A stretch of DNA of 64,000 bases from positions 182,000 through 245,999 of the forward strand of contig NZ_FNIL01000004.1 in NCBI RefSeq assembly GCF_900103955.1, in the 5' to 3' direction. Shown in pieces: positions 18,323 to 27,139 of the stretch. How positions within the stretch are numbered: position 1 is the first letter of the stretch; every line of letters starts with the position of its first letter. Position numbers and translations under genes: made by a program. Under the pieces are notes generated by a model. The model was given only the letters and a program-made list of their open reading frames with translations, searched no databases and had not been told where the DNA came from. Source of the DNA: Alkalicoccus daliensis. GTDB taxonomy: Bacteria; Bacillota; Bacilli; Bacillales; Salisediminibacteriaceae.

Positions 18323-19780
18323 TCAATTTTTAAAACGAAAAAAGATTAAGATGGTGAGGATCGTAATAAAAACCCCATTACATAATAAAATTATCTTTGT
18401 CAAAGATTCATATTGGAAAATATCCTGTGAATAATCAATTAGTATTGCAATAATTTGACTAATGCTTAAAACAGCCATACAGAAGAGAACAGTACTCAAT
18501 TTCTCTTCCCTGTGCTCCTTTTGCCGATAATAAAGAAAGTCTAACAATTCTTCCACCAGCAGCATCTTTTGTTTGATATTTTCAATGATTTCAGCTATCT
18601 GCCAGCGACTATTTAATTCTTTTAATAAATTTCTTTTTTCGGTGTCGAATGTTACTTTAATTGAGCTAGCATTATCCAAAATTTGATCAACGTACCTGTT
18701 AAAATAACGAATAGTTAAGATATCCGATTTTAACTTCTTTATTTTTTTCTTATCTGCACTGCTGCTGAAGGATACTCTGCCCATTTCCACAATTTTTGTT
18801 AATAAATCGAAGCACTGCCAATTTGATTGTGAGATTTGAATTAATCGTATGTATTCATGGACATTCGTTTTTGTCTGGAAATAATCATTTTCTCCGTCTT
18901 TCGTTAAAATAATCGAATGCCCCCAACCGAAGTAGATATATCTATTTTCATAGATAGATATATCCTGAATATCTTCTCTTTTTGAAGGTGTTAATATGTA
19001 TTGAAATGGTTGTCCCGGATTTTCAAGTTCAAATAATTCATCTCCATGAATATGATATACGCGATGCGTCCATGGAATGCATTCTTCTCCTATGTCTTCT
19101 TTTGTCACAACCGGCATAAAATCAAGCGAGAAGCATTGGATTCTTTGGTCTTTGACTGCCTCAATGTAATCCTCCGACAGAACATAGCACAATTTTTCGA
19201 AATATACTTTAAACAATCGATTCAGTTCTTCAGATACTTTTTCTAATTCTTTCAGGCTCATTCCTGGATGGGTAATGGAAATCTTTGCAGAGCATGTTCC
19301 TACTCCAGACTCTTGGAAATAAAATCTGACATCTTCAAACTCAAGCACTCCGCCTTTAAAAATTTCACCGATCGATTCGTGAATCACGAGATTTCCCTCT
19401 AAACATTCAAGACTTGCATATATTAGTGAATTTTCATTGCCTACATTGGCAAAAACACCTTTTGCTTTTTTTACATTGTTTGAATCCTCAACTCCCCATC
19501 GGACATTACAGCGAATGCGCTCATCTTCATAGTCTTTACCATCCAAATGCTTAACCAGTTTGTTTTGGATTGCTGTGCGGCTTGAAAACATTACATCATC
19601 TAAATTCAAAAATGTATAGGTATTAAATGGAGCAAATATGTACTCATCCACACGGGTTATTGGTCCTGGCAGCACTTCTGATTGATTAACTTGCTTTTCA
19701 GCTATCATTTGCCTTTTCTCCTTCTCCTGTATAAGATTTTCCTTAATATCAATATAAAATATGGTATTTAATTCACTCAT
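18323..19780 (-). CDS. Unknown membrane protein with CorA-like C-terminal layout, 485 aa
   Basis: Not recognised. The first about 370 residues are soluble and mixed alpha/beta (SLIYASLECLEGNLVIHESIGEIF, ENRYIYFGWGHSIILTKDG). Then comes a long charged helical region (about 380-440, ILDNASSIKVTFDTEKRNLL...IENIKQKMLLVEELLDFLYYRQKEHRE) and two closing membrane segments (LSTVLFCMAVLSISQIIAIL and IILLCNGVFITILTILIFF) with a short basic tail. This order resembles CorA-type channels, but the GMN signature is absent. The ATG overlaps the stop of a 52-aa gene (TAATG). AT-rich with a different codon style from its neighbours, so possibly acquired. Confidence 0.7.
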   Translation of the reverse strand: MSELNTIFYIDIKENLIQEKEKRQMIAEKQVNQSEVLPGPITRVDEYIFAPFNTYTFLNLDDVMFSSRTAIQNKLVKHLDGKDYEDERIRCNVRWGVEDSNNVKKAKGVFANVGNENSLIYASLECLEGNLVIHESIGEIFKGGVLEFEDVRFYFQESGVGTCSAKISITHPGMSLKELEKVSEELNRLFKVYFEKLCYVLSEDYIEAVKDQRIQCFSLDFMPVVTKEDIGEECIPWTHRVYHIHGDELFELENPGQPFQYILTPSKREDIQDISIYENRYIYFGWGHSIILTKDGENDYFQTKTNVHEYIRLIQISQSNWQCFDLLTKIVEMGRVSFSSSADKKKIKKLKSDILTIRYFNRYVDQILDNASSIKVTFDTEKRNLLKELNSRWQIAEIIENIKQKMLLVEELLDFLYYRQKEHREEKLSTVLFCMAVLSISQIIAILIDYSQDIFQYESLTKIILLCNGVFITILTILIFFRFKN

Positions 19781-19938
19781 TATAACATTAATATTTTTCC
19801 CATGTATCTAAAGACTATAATAAATGAATACATAGACTCAATACTAAGGTATTTATAATCCCATTCCTTATTCTTAATTTTTAAAAGTAATTTTCTTAAT
19901 AATCTTTTTCTATTATACTTTTTCAGATCTTTTAGCAT
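19780..19938 (-). CDS. Small basic protein coupled to the 485-aa membrane protein, 52 aa
   Basis: ATG at 19938 follows AAAGGAGAAGA with good spacing, and the stop TAA overlaps the next ATG as TAATG, which suggests translational coupling and a real gene. The product begins MLKDLKKYNRKRLLRKLL and ends SFIIVFRYMGKILML: a strongly basic helix followed by a hydrophobic stretch. Function unknown; it could be a partner or regulator of the 485-aa protein. Confidence 0.5.
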   Translation of the reverse strand: MLKDLKKYNRKRLLRKLLLKIKNKEWDYKYLSIESMYSFIIVFRYMGKILML

Positions 19939-20029
19939 TCTTCTCCTTTCTTTAACTTTCTCCGTACGAAAATTGCCTTCTCTGGATCTATAATTAGAAA
20001 TATAGCCCATAAAAAAATCACGAAAAAAA

Positions 20030-20057
20030 CCCTTAAGAGTATTAATACTCTTAAGGG
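20030..20057 (-). terminator. Rho-independent terminator of the stress protein gene
   Basis: Perfect palindrome CCCTTAAGAGTATTAATACT and onward on the minus strand, then TTTTTTT. It directly follows the stop at 20066. Confidence 0.9.
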
Positions 20058-20065
20058 CACGGTGT

Positions 20066-21241
20066 TTATAATTTACGATCATCATCCAGTGGATTGCGGT
20101 CGGTGTCGCGGCTGGTACTGCTGTTCTTGTTTTCATCAACATCCAGTTCTTCCCGCTTCACTTTATCTGTCGCATGTTCTGTTTCTTCCACTTTACGTTT
20201 GCCGATTTCTACTTCTTCTTTGACTACCGGCTTTTTGTTCACTTCTACTTTTTCTTCTTTCAACGGTACGCGGATTGTCTCTTCTTTAATTTCTTCTCCC
20301 GCTCCCTGCTGCGAATCAGCACCAGAGACAGGTTTTCTTTCAATGTGCAGTTCTTCGTGCGAAACGGGAACATCAATGCTCTTTGTTTCTTCACGCACTA
20401 CTTTTTTCACCTTTGCTTCACCGGACTGTACTTCTTCTCTCTCCACGTTCAATTCTTCTTCACGCAGACGAAGCGTGCGTTCTTCTTCTGTTTCTCCTCC
20501 AGAAGTATTGGAAGCAGTGGTTCCAGGGGACGTTTCACTTCTGCTTGGATCTTTCAATGGATCTCCAGCACGGTGCGTTCCTTCGCCGCGCGGCGGTGTT
20601 TCCGTTTCCTCTTTGTTCGCATAAGGACTGTCATCCAGTCCCGGTGATTCCTTCTTATCGAAGTTTTTCTCCTGGCCTGGATCTTTCAGTGGATCTCCAG
20701 CACGGTGTGTTCCTTCGCCGCGTGGCGGTGTTTCCGTTTCCTCTTTGTTCGCATAAGGACTGTCATCCAGTCCCGGTGATTCCTTCTTCTTATCGAAGTT
20801 CGTTTCCTGGCCTGATGCTACCGGCTCTGTTCCTATCCCTGCGCCTGCAGGTGTATCATCCGGGTGACCTGCTGTTCCTGCTCTTTCTGGAGCAAGTACG
20901 ACAATTTTTCCATTTTCAATATTTTCTTCGTGCTCTCTCACTTCCGGATCTGACAGGCCATAATCTTTCAGTTTGGAGTTGTAATCAGCATCGCTGTGCT
21001 CTGCTGCATCATCTCCGGTAAACGCCGCTTTTACTTTGTCCCAGAAATCAGGTTCCTCTCCATTGTCTGAAGAAGTATTATCTGCTTTCACATCTGTTTC
21101 ACGGCTGATTAAATTGGTCTGCTGATTTTCATTTGCTAAAATAGAAATGCTTTCCGGGGCATGTCCTTCTTTTTTTAGTCTGTTAACCGCTTCTATTACT
21201 TCGGATTCCGTGTCATATGCGCCAATAACTCTTTTGTTCAT
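20066..21241 (-). CDS. General stress protein, YflT-like N-terminus and DUF2382 (YsnF-like) C-terminus
   Basis: 391 aa, acidic, cytoplasmic. The N-terminus KRVIGAYDTESEVIEAVNRLKKEGH with SISILANE is the YflT/GsiB-type stress domain (about 1-100). A disordered middle part contains two copies of a 44-45-residue tandem repeat (ESPGLDDSPYANKEETETPP...THRAGDPLKDP). The C-terminal DUF2382 domain (about 240-370) has RLREEELNVEREEVQSGEAK and repeated alternating strands such as VSHEELHIERKPV. In B. subtilis such proteins belong to the SigB regulon, and a SigB-type promoter is present upstream. ATG after AGAGGAGG. Confidence 0.85.
   Translation of the reverse strand: MNKRVIGAYDTESEVIEAVNRLKKEGHAPESISILANENQQTNLISRETDVKADNTSSDNGEEPDFWDKVKAAFTGDDAAEHSDADYNSKLKDYGLSDPEVREHEENIENGKIVVLAPERAGTAGHPDDTPAGAGIGTEPVASGQETNFDKKKESPGLDDSPYANKEETETPPRGEGTHRAGDPLKDPGQEKNFDKKESPGLDDSPYANKEETETPPRGEGTHRAGDPLKDPSRSETSPGTTASNTSGGETEEERTLRLREEELNVEREEVQSGEAKVKKVVREETKSIDVPVSHEELHIERKPVSGADSQQGAGEEIKEETIRVPLKEEKVEVNKKPVVKEEVEIGKRKVEETEHATDKVKREELDVDENKNSSTSRDTDRNPLDDDRKL
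20547..20813 (-). repeat. Two tandem copies of a 132/135-bp repeat inside the stress protein gene
   Basis: Copies 20547-20678 and 20679-20813 are nearly identical, differing by a few silent changes and one added Lys codon. They encode a disordered, Pro/Glu/Asp-rich segment. High nucleotide identity means the duplication is recent or kept alike by recombination, so copy number may vary between strains. Confidence 0.9.
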
Positions 21242-21291
21242 GATGATGTCCTCCTCTTGTTGTTTAAGTTTTTTCAGGTTATACCCAACGT

Positions 21292-21316
21292 ATTCCCACT
21301 CGTTACAGACTGAAAC
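21292..21316 (-). promoter_or_regulatory. SigB-type promoter
   Basis: On the minus strand GTTTCA (21316-21311), 13-nt spacer, GGGAAT (21297-21292), close to the SigB consensus GTTTWA-N12-15-GGGWAW. It lies about 50 bp before the stress protein start, as expected for this protein family. Confidence 0.7.
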
Positions 21317-21521
21317 TATAATAGAAAGTTTTCCTCATAAACAGACTAAAAGAATCTTATAATTTCCAAATATAGGTATATAATACTGAAAAAACCTGAA
21401 AAACATACGCTAATTATGAAAGAAAATATGCAGGAAATCGCCTTATTTCATTATAGTGAAATTTTGAATTTACTTTTCTGCTGGTATAATAAAGAAAATG
21501 CTGGATGGCTGGTGATAAAAA

Positions 21522-22511
21522 ATGAGCTTTAAACTTCGGGAAGGCAGCCTGAATCATGCCTATTTAACAGATGAAGATATATGGCGGATCTTTTCCAGCT
21601 TAATGTCTGCGAAGTCTTCAAAATCTGCTACCTATAAATATGTACTGTTCAAATCCCTGATCGAAAATCTGTATAATGTAAACGATCATCTTGAGCTGAC
21701 ATATGAGCAGCTTGCTTACAGCTTCGCAAAGATGTACTGGAACATGGTGGCTGTAAATGGCATTACAAACCATAACAGTGGAAAGAATGCCCGGACAGCA
21801 GTGATCATTATGGATTACCAGCAGGCACATCAAGTTCCTCCAGGCTGGGCCTTTGACCGTTTGGCCGGAGAAACACAACTTCAGATTATTAACAAAATGA
21901 AAGCAGCAATGAAAGTAAATGTGTTCGGAGCGCTTTACGGAGATACAGATGCCAGATTCTATGCGTTTGATCATAAAGCGGAGAGACTCCATTTTCACCC
22001 GCAGGTGTATAAATTCCTGTTGAACTACCAGTCTCTTCTCGTGCAGCTGACGAATTTTCATCTGGGAAAAATGATAGAAAAACTAAACAGCCCGCTTTCG
22101 GCAGCAATGCTGTTGAGAATTGAGGATTTATCGAAAAGGAGCAGCCTGAAGCCATTCGAGGAAGTACTTCTTTCCTATGTAACAAAAACGTGTTTTTACT
22201 GCCAAAAACCGCTGCAGCAAGGAAACAGGCAGACGCAGGTAGACCACTTTATTCCCTGGTCCTTCGTGCAGTCCGATCAGATCTGGAACCTCGTACTCAG
22301 CTGCGGACCCTGCAATAACGCAAAGCGGGATAAACTTGCGAAAGAGGATTTTCTGGTGAAATTAATTGACCGGAATGAGGAGCTTCTCGACAAAATGGAA
22401 GACGGGAATTTAACAGGGCAATTTACCGCATATAAAGCAGAGAAGCTGGAAATGATGTATGAGTACTCGATGAAAAATGGCTTTGATGAAATATGGGTTC
22501 CTTCTCCGTAG
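21522..22511 (+). CDS. HNH endonuclease-domain protein, 329 aa
   Basis: The C-terminal third is an HNH/zinc nuclease: CFYCQKPL, then QVDHFIPWSFV (catalytic His), then NLVLSCGPCNNAKRDKL, giving two CxxC pairs for zinc and the finger-like active site. The N-terminal two thirds are helical (YVLFKSLIENLYNVNDHLELTYEQLAYSF, KMYWNMVAV) with no family I recognise. Such a helical domain plus HNH layout is seen in stand-alone restriction-like or defence proteins. No methylase, ATPase or phage gene adjoins it. A promoter with extended -10 TGGTATAAT lies at 21481-21491; the ribosome site is weak (GGTGATAAAAA). Confidence 0.8.
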   Translation: MSFKLREGSLNHAYLTDEDIWRIFSSLMSAKSSKSATYKYVLFKSLIENLYNVNDHLELTYEQLAYSFAKMYWNMVAVNGITNHNSGKNARTAVIIMDYQQAHQVPPGWAFDRLAGETQLQIINKMKAAMKVNVFGALYGDTDARFYAFDHKAERLHFHPQVYKFLLNYQSLLVQLTNFHLGKMIEKLNSPLSAAMLLRIEDLSKRSSLKPFEEVLLSYVTKTCFYCQKPLQQGNRQTQVDHFIPWSFVQSDQIWNLVLSCGPCNNAKRDKLAKEDFLVKLIDRNEELLDKMEDGNLTGQFTAYKAEKLEMMYEYSMKNGFDEIWVPSP

Positions 22512-22571
22512 CAGACGTTATGTTATAATAATTTCTTCAGCTGCACCTATTCTGCAAAAAGGAGTCTACAT

Positions 22572-23789
22572 ATGAAAAAAATTAATTTTTTAACCTGGAT
22601 TCTCATCGCTTTTATCGCAGCAGTGATTGCAGGGGCCGTTGCCGGACCCGCGGTTAATGTCGTAGCGCCGCTCGGTGAAGCCTTTCTGCGGTTAATACAA
22701 TTTATTATTGCACCCTTAATTTTAGCAACACTCGTTGTTGGTGTTGCCGGGAACGGAGATTTAAAGAAAGTTGGCCGTCTCGGGGGGAAAACGGTAGCGT
22801 ATTACCTCGTTACCTCTGCCATTGCGATCTCTATCGGGCTTGGAATGGGCTTTTTATTTGCACCTGGCGAAGGTGTCGATATTGCTCAGGAAAATATTGA
22901 TGAAGGTGCTGCACAGACGGAAGGTACCGACGGCATCGTGGATACACTGCTGAATATTATTCCTACCAACCCATTTGAGAGCTTAGTGGAAGGAAATATT
23001 CTGCAGATTATCTTTTTCGCTATTTTCCTTGGAATCGGTATTGCAGCTGTCGGCGAAAAAGCCCAGCCTGTACTAAGGTTCTTTGAAGGATTTTCGGAAG
23101 TAATGTTTAAGGTTACAAGCTTTGTAATTATGCTTGCGCCGATCGGAATCTTCGGTCTGGTCGCACCTATCATTGGAGATCATGGCCTCGGAGTTCTGCT
23201 GCCACTGATGAATGTAATACTGGCGATGGTTACGGCCTGCCTGGTCCACATCCTTGTTACTTACTTTATTGCCGTGAAAGCTTTAGGAAAAATGAGTCCG
23301 ATTGCGTTTATCAAAGGAATTGCACCAGCCGCCATTTTTGCTTTCAGTTCCGCAAGCAGTGCAGGAACGCTGCCGCTTACCATTAAAAACACAACGGAAA
23401 ACCTCGGTGTTTCCAAAGGGACAAGCAGCTTTGTCCTGCCGCTCGGTGCTACGATTAATATGGATGGCACGGCTATTTATCAGGGAGTCGCTGTCTTGTT
23501 TATTGCCCAGTTTTACGGGGTCGAGTTATCTGTCATGCAGCTTCTCACCGTTGTATTAATTGCGACACTCGCTTCCATTGGAACCGCCGGTGTGCCGGGT
23601 GCAGGGTTAATTATGCTGACGCTCGTATTAACGAATGTCGGTCTGCCGCTGGAAGGCATTGCGCTTATTGCCGGTATCGATCGTATTCTCGATATGTTCC
23701 GCACAAGTGTCAATGTGATTGGAGACGCTTCGGCTGCTGTCGTCGTCGACCGCAAAGAGCCATTGGATGAAGAAGTACAAGCTTCTTAA
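22572..23789 (+). CDS. Dicarboxylate/amino acid:cation symporter (DAACS)
   Basis: Membrane transporter of the glutamate/C4-dicarboxylate family, 405 aa, probably sodium- or proton-coupled. About eight membrane helices plus two re-entrant loops. The family signatures are visible: serine-rich hairpin FAFSSASSAGTLPLT, the NMDGTAIYQGVAVLFIAQ motif, and the substrate/cation site GIDRILDMFRTSVNVIGDASAA. ATG after AAAAAGGAG. Followed by a terminator; single-gene unit. Confidence 0.94.
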   Translation: MKKINFLTWILIAFIAAVIAGAVAGPAVNVVAPLGEAFLRLIQFIIAPLILATLVVGVAGNGDLKKVGRLGGKTVAYYLVTSAIAISIGLGMGFLFAPGEGVDIAQENIDEGAAQTEGTDGIVDTLLNIIPTNPFESLVEGNILQIIFFAIFLGIGIAAVGEKAQPVLRFFEGFSEVMFKVTSFVIMLAPIGIFGLVAPIIGDHGLGVLLPLMNVILAMVTACLVHILVTYFIAVKALGKMSPIAFIKGIAPAAIFAFSSASSAGTLPLTIKNTTENLGVSKGTSSFVLPLGATINMDGTAIYQGVAVLFIAQFYGVELSVMQLLTVVLIATLASIGTAGVPGAGLIMLTLVLTNVGLPLEGIALIAGIDRILDMFRTSVNVIGDASAAVVVDRKEPLDEEVQAS

Positions 23790-23830
23790 TGCCAAACATA
23801 CAGGTTTGAACTGCTAAATATTAATATAAG

Positions 23831-23877
23831 AAGCTGCGCCGGATGCTGGAAAAATACAGCACAGGCGCAGCTTTTTT
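23831..23877 (+). terminator. Rho-independent terminator of the symporter gene
   Basis: Stem AGCTGCGCC / GGCGCAGCT with an inner hairpin, followed by TTTTTT. The stem could also act weakly for the convergent SulP gene, whose stop is at 23876. Confidence 0.9.
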
Positions 23878-25567
23878 AAATCATATAATCTGTCGGCGGC
23901 TTAATCTTCGTCATGAGCCTGGAGAGCGTGAAGTATTTAATATTCTCCGGGAATCTCTCTTCCCAGCCTGCCTGCCGCAGCAGTTCGTAGACAGGTCCCT
24001 TCAGATTCACCAGCCAGATCTGCAGTTTTTCTTTTGTGTCGTATTTTTGAATCAGCCGCTCCAAAGCTTCAATTCCCATCGTATCGATATCATTGACGCC
24101 GGCCATATCTATGACGAGATGTGACTTGTCGTCATGTTTACGTTCCAGCTCCTTTAATTTTTCTTCCCAATAGTGCTCCAGATATTCCACATTGGAAAAG
24201 TGAATTCTTGCGTCAATGCGGACAATGGTTATGTTTGGGATGGCGCTTGCTTCAGGAAAACGATGCAGGTCCCGGTAGCTCTGTGTTTTCGCATGCCAGC
24301 CGAGCTCTGCTACGTGCGGATGGGAAATGCGGTTAATCAGGATACATAAAGAAACCCCGACACCGATTAACAATCCCCACTGAATGCCAACGAGCAGCGT
24401 GGAGCAGAAGGTGATAACCCACACCCAGCCGTCGGAAGGTTTAATGCGAAATACCTGTCTCGCTGATTTAAAATTAATCAGTCCGCTCACAGCAGAGAGA
24501 ATGATCGCAGCCAGCACAGCCTGCGGCAGATAATAAAACAGCGGTGTCAAAAAGAGGAGCGTCAACAGTACACCGAGTGCTGTAATAATCATCGAAATTT
24601 GGGAAACCGCTCCGGCTCCTTGGTTAACGGCGCTCCTGGAAAAACTTCCAGTAACAGGGTAAGCCGAGAAAAATGATCCGCCGATATTGGAAAGGCCGAT
24701 CCCGCGCAGTTCCTTGTTAATATTCACCGGCGGGCTGTCTCTGCCGGCAAGTGTCTTTGTAATAGCCAGCGACTCCATCATCGCAATGAGTGCAATAGTC
24801 AAGGCTGTAGGCAGGAGCAGCTGCATAGAAGCAAGACTCACTTCAGGCAGCGTAAAAGATGGCAGTCCCTGCGGCACCTCTCCTACAATATTTACTCCAG
24901 CTTCATCCAGTCGGAAGAAATAGACAAGAAGAATACTTCCTGCAACGACTACAAGAGGCATCGGCAATTTTATTTTGCGCAGCCCTGCGAGCAGCGCCAG
25001 GCTGCCTATCCCGATCAGCGCCGTAGGAAAATGAATCTGCGATATATTACTTACAAATTGGGCTATTAAAGGGAAAAGCTGTGTTTGACTGGCCATCTGT
25101 ATCCCGAAGAAATTACCGAGCTGGCTCAGTCCGATCATAATTGCGACTGCGGAAGTAAATCCGTTGATCACATTCCGCGAAATAAACTTTACAAGCGTAC
25201 CCGCATTCACCATTCCCAGTATAAATTGGATACAGCCGACCATCAGCGTCAGTAAAAGCACGAGAGAAATATATTCTGTACTCTGCGGCTCTGCCAGGAG
25301 CGAAACCCCGGCGAAGACAAGAATAGAAGCCATAGCAACAGGCCCGATGGCCAGCTGCCGCGAGGAACCGAAGCACGCATAAATAAGCAGCGGCAGAATG
25401 GAAGCATATAACCCCATTACCGGAGGAAGCCCCGCCAGCAGGGCGTAGGCCATCCCCTGCGGCACAAGCATAATAAATACGGTGATGCCTGCAACCGTAT
25501 CATGCCTGAAAGAAGAAGAGTTATAATTATCCGGCAGATTCAGCCAGCTGCTGAGCTTTTTAATCAC
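23876..25567 (-). CDS. SulP-family anion transporter with STAS domain
   Basis: 563-aa inner-membrane transporter for sulfate, bicarbonate or another anion. It has 10-12 membrane segments, the family signature VFIMLVPQGMAYALLAGLPPV near the start and a C-terminal STAS domain (about 440-550) with SHLVIDMAGVNDIDTMGIEAL. In alkaliphiles many SulP proteins are thought to carry bicarbonate; nothing here decides. GTG at 25567 behind AAGGAGGGGAG. A possible attenuator leader lies upstream. Confidence 0.92.
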   Translation of the reverse strand: MIKKLSSWLNLPDNYNSSSFRHDTVAGITVFIMLVPQGMAYALLAGLPPVMGLYASILPLLIYACFGSSRQLAIGPVAMASILVFAGVSLLAEPQSTEYISLVLLLTLMVGCIQFILGMVNAGTLVKFISRNVINGFTSAVAIMIGLSQLGNFFGIQMASQTQLFPLIAQFVSNISQIHFPTALIGIGSLALLAGLRKIKLPMPLVVVAGSILLVYFFRLDEAGVNIVGEVPQGLPSFTLPEVSLASMQLLLPTALTIALIAMMESLAITKTLAGRDSPPVNINKELRGIGLSNIGGSFFSAYPVTGSFSRSAVNQGAGAVSQISMIITALGVLLTLLFLTPLFYYLPQAVLAAIILSAVSGLINFKSARQVFRIKPSDGWVWVITFCSTLLVGIQWGLLIGVGVSLCILINRISHPHVAELGWHAKTQSYRDLHRFPEASAIPNITIVRIDARIHFSNVEYLEHYWEEKLKELERKHDDKSHLVIDMAGVNDIDTMGIEALERLIQKYDTKEKLQIWLVNLKGPVYELLRQAGWEERFPENIKYFTLSRLMTKIKPPTDYMI

Positions 25568-25594
25568 GGGGTCTCCCCTCCTTATTTAAGAAAA

Positions 25595-25674
25595 ACAGGC
25601 TGCAGTAAGAAGAAGCTTTCTTCTCTTCAGCCTGTCAGGAATTTATAGTTTTTAGACAACTTCGGGGAGCTGTC
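25595..25674 (-). promoter_or_regulatory. Possible attenuator leader of the SulP gene
   Basis: Upstream of the SulP start the minus strand shows GACAGCT-CCCCG-AAGTTGTC (25674-25655), then a long hairpin with arms ACAGGCTG/CAGCCTGT (25635-25595, inner AGAAGA/TCTTCT) and TTTTTCTT, followed 20 nt later by the ribosome binding site. A terminator-like hairpin in a 5' leader suggests transcription attenuation; it could instead end a transcript from further upstream. Confidence 0.45.
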
Positions 25675-25744
25675 CGATATTTTATGTATCTTTCACAAGC
25701 TTACCCTCATATTTTAGCATACGCTCAAATGCAAGGAAACCTGA

Positions 25745-25788
25745 CAAAAAAACAGGCAGCACCTCTGCATTGGGGTATCTGCCTGTTT
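25745..25788 (-). terminator. Rho-independent terminator of the ROK gene
   Basis: Arms AACAGGCAG/CTGCCTGTT followed on the minus strand by TTTTTTTG, a short way after the ROK stop at 25811. Confidence 0.85.
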
Positions 25789-25810
25789 TATAAATTTGCA
25801 CTGGTGTTCT

Positions 25811-27070
25811 TTACGAAGACAGTGAAGAGGAGCTTTTTTTATACTTCGTCTCCTGCCTTGTTCCTGCCTGAAACATCTGGTCAATCACGAGCGTAAACGC
25901 CCCTATTACCATCCCCTTTTTCCCGAGCGGAGAAATAGCAATCGTGGTCGCGTTTCGTACAGAACGGAGCGTGCGTTTTTCTACCATACTGCGGAGAGGA
26001 TCCAGGATAACATCTCCTACTTGGAACAGTTCCCCTTCCAGCACTATTTTCGAAAATGAAAGCATATTCGTAATATTTGCAATCGCAATACCGAGATAGC
26101 GTCCGGCGTCTGCTGCTACCTCCATCGCCAGCGGATCTTTTTCGGCAACAGCCTGGTAGACATGCTGCATCGTTAATTCTTTATCTCCGGCAATTTCATG
26201 AAGCAGCGAAGGTTTTCCGAAGCGAAGCTGTCGCTGTGTCTGTTCAAGAATAGAAGATTCTGAAGCGTAGGCTTCCAGGCATCCATAATTGCCGCAGTGG
26301 CATTTCGGTCCGCTTACATCCACCACCGTATGCCCGATTTCACCTGCAGAATGCACCGGCCCGCGGTAAATCGTATTGTCGAGTACAATTCCCGAACCAA
26401 TGCCGAGCCCTACACTGACACATAGAAAATGAGAGATGTTCTGGCCTTCACCGTACCATCCTTCTGCCAGGGTGAGGGTGCGGACATCGTTCTCTACGAG
26501 CACCGGAATGGAAAATTTTTCTTCCAGATGCTGCTGAATCGGTATATTTTCCAGCTGCAGATGCGGGGAGAAAATTGCTGTACCTTCTTCTGAATTTACA
26601 AGCCCGTGCATGGCCACTCCAATTCCGATAATCTTTTCAGGAGCTGCACCGCTTTCCTCTATCACAAACGAAACGGAACGGGAAAGCAGCTGCAGAAACT
26701 CCTCCAAAGGCGGCGGAGTCTGCATTCGTTCCTCTTTTTCCATAAAGATTTCCCCGTCCAGTGTGGCGATCACTGTATGAACTACTTCCGCGGCTGCATA
26801 CACCCCAATGGCATAAAAGGCGGAAGAGTGAATCGACAGCATTAACGGCTTTCTTCCACCCTGAATTTTACCTATCCCTGTTTCTTCTATTAAAAGATCT
26901 TCCTCCATTAGTTCCTGCACAATCGTTCCTACCGTCGGAGGTGTAAGCTTTGTTCTTTTTGCTATCTGCGCCCGGGAAATCGGTCCCTCCAAACGCACCA
27001 TATTTAAAATGGTCGCACGGTTCATGGATTTCATTCCTTCAAAGCTTCCTGTCTTCGGGGTAAAAATCAT
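25811..27070 (-). CDS. ROK-family transcriptional repressor (XylR/NagC type)
   Basis: 419 aa, cytoplasmic. N-terminal winged helix (about 15-75) with ILNMVRLEGPISRAQIAKRT and TPPTVGTIVQELMEED; C-terminal ROK sugar-kinase-like domain with IGIGVAMHGLV, the zinc-binding GHTVVDVSGPKCHCGNYGCLEAY, and VLEGELFQVGDVILD. Separated from the YesL gene by about 70 bp and divergent in role from the glycosidase genes. Likely represses the arabinan-type transporter and enzyme genes until a sugar binds. ATG after AAGTGAGG. Confidence 0.92.
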   Translation of the reverse strand: MIFTPKTGSFEGMKSMNRATILNMVRLEGPISRAQIAKRTKLTPPTVGTIVQELMEEDLLIEETGIGKIQGGRKPLMLSIHSSAFYAIGVYAAAEVVHTVIATLDGEIFMEKEERMQTPPPLEEFLQLLSRSVSFVIEESGAAPEKIIGIGVAMHGLVNSEEGTAIFSPHLQLENIPIQQHLEEKFSIPVLVENDVRTLTLAEGWYGEGQNISHFLCVSVGLGIGSGIVLDNTIYRGPVHSAGEIGHTVVDVSGPKCHCGNYGCLEAYASESSILEQTQRQLRFGKPSLLHEIAGDKELTMQHVYQAVAEKDPLAMEVAADAGRYLGIAIANITNMLSFSKIVLEGELFQVGDVILDPLRSMVEKRTLRSVRNATTIAISPLGKKGMVIGAFTLVIDQMFQAGTRQETKYKKSSSSLSS

Positions 27071-27139
27071 GTTATAAACCTCACTTTTGAACGATGATTG
27101 TTAAGGAAATAGTATCACAAATAAAGAAAGATTGGGTAA

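Noticed and set aside
22572-25567. Symporter and SulP genes as one functional unit
   Set aside because: They are convergent with a terminator between them and have unrelated substrates.
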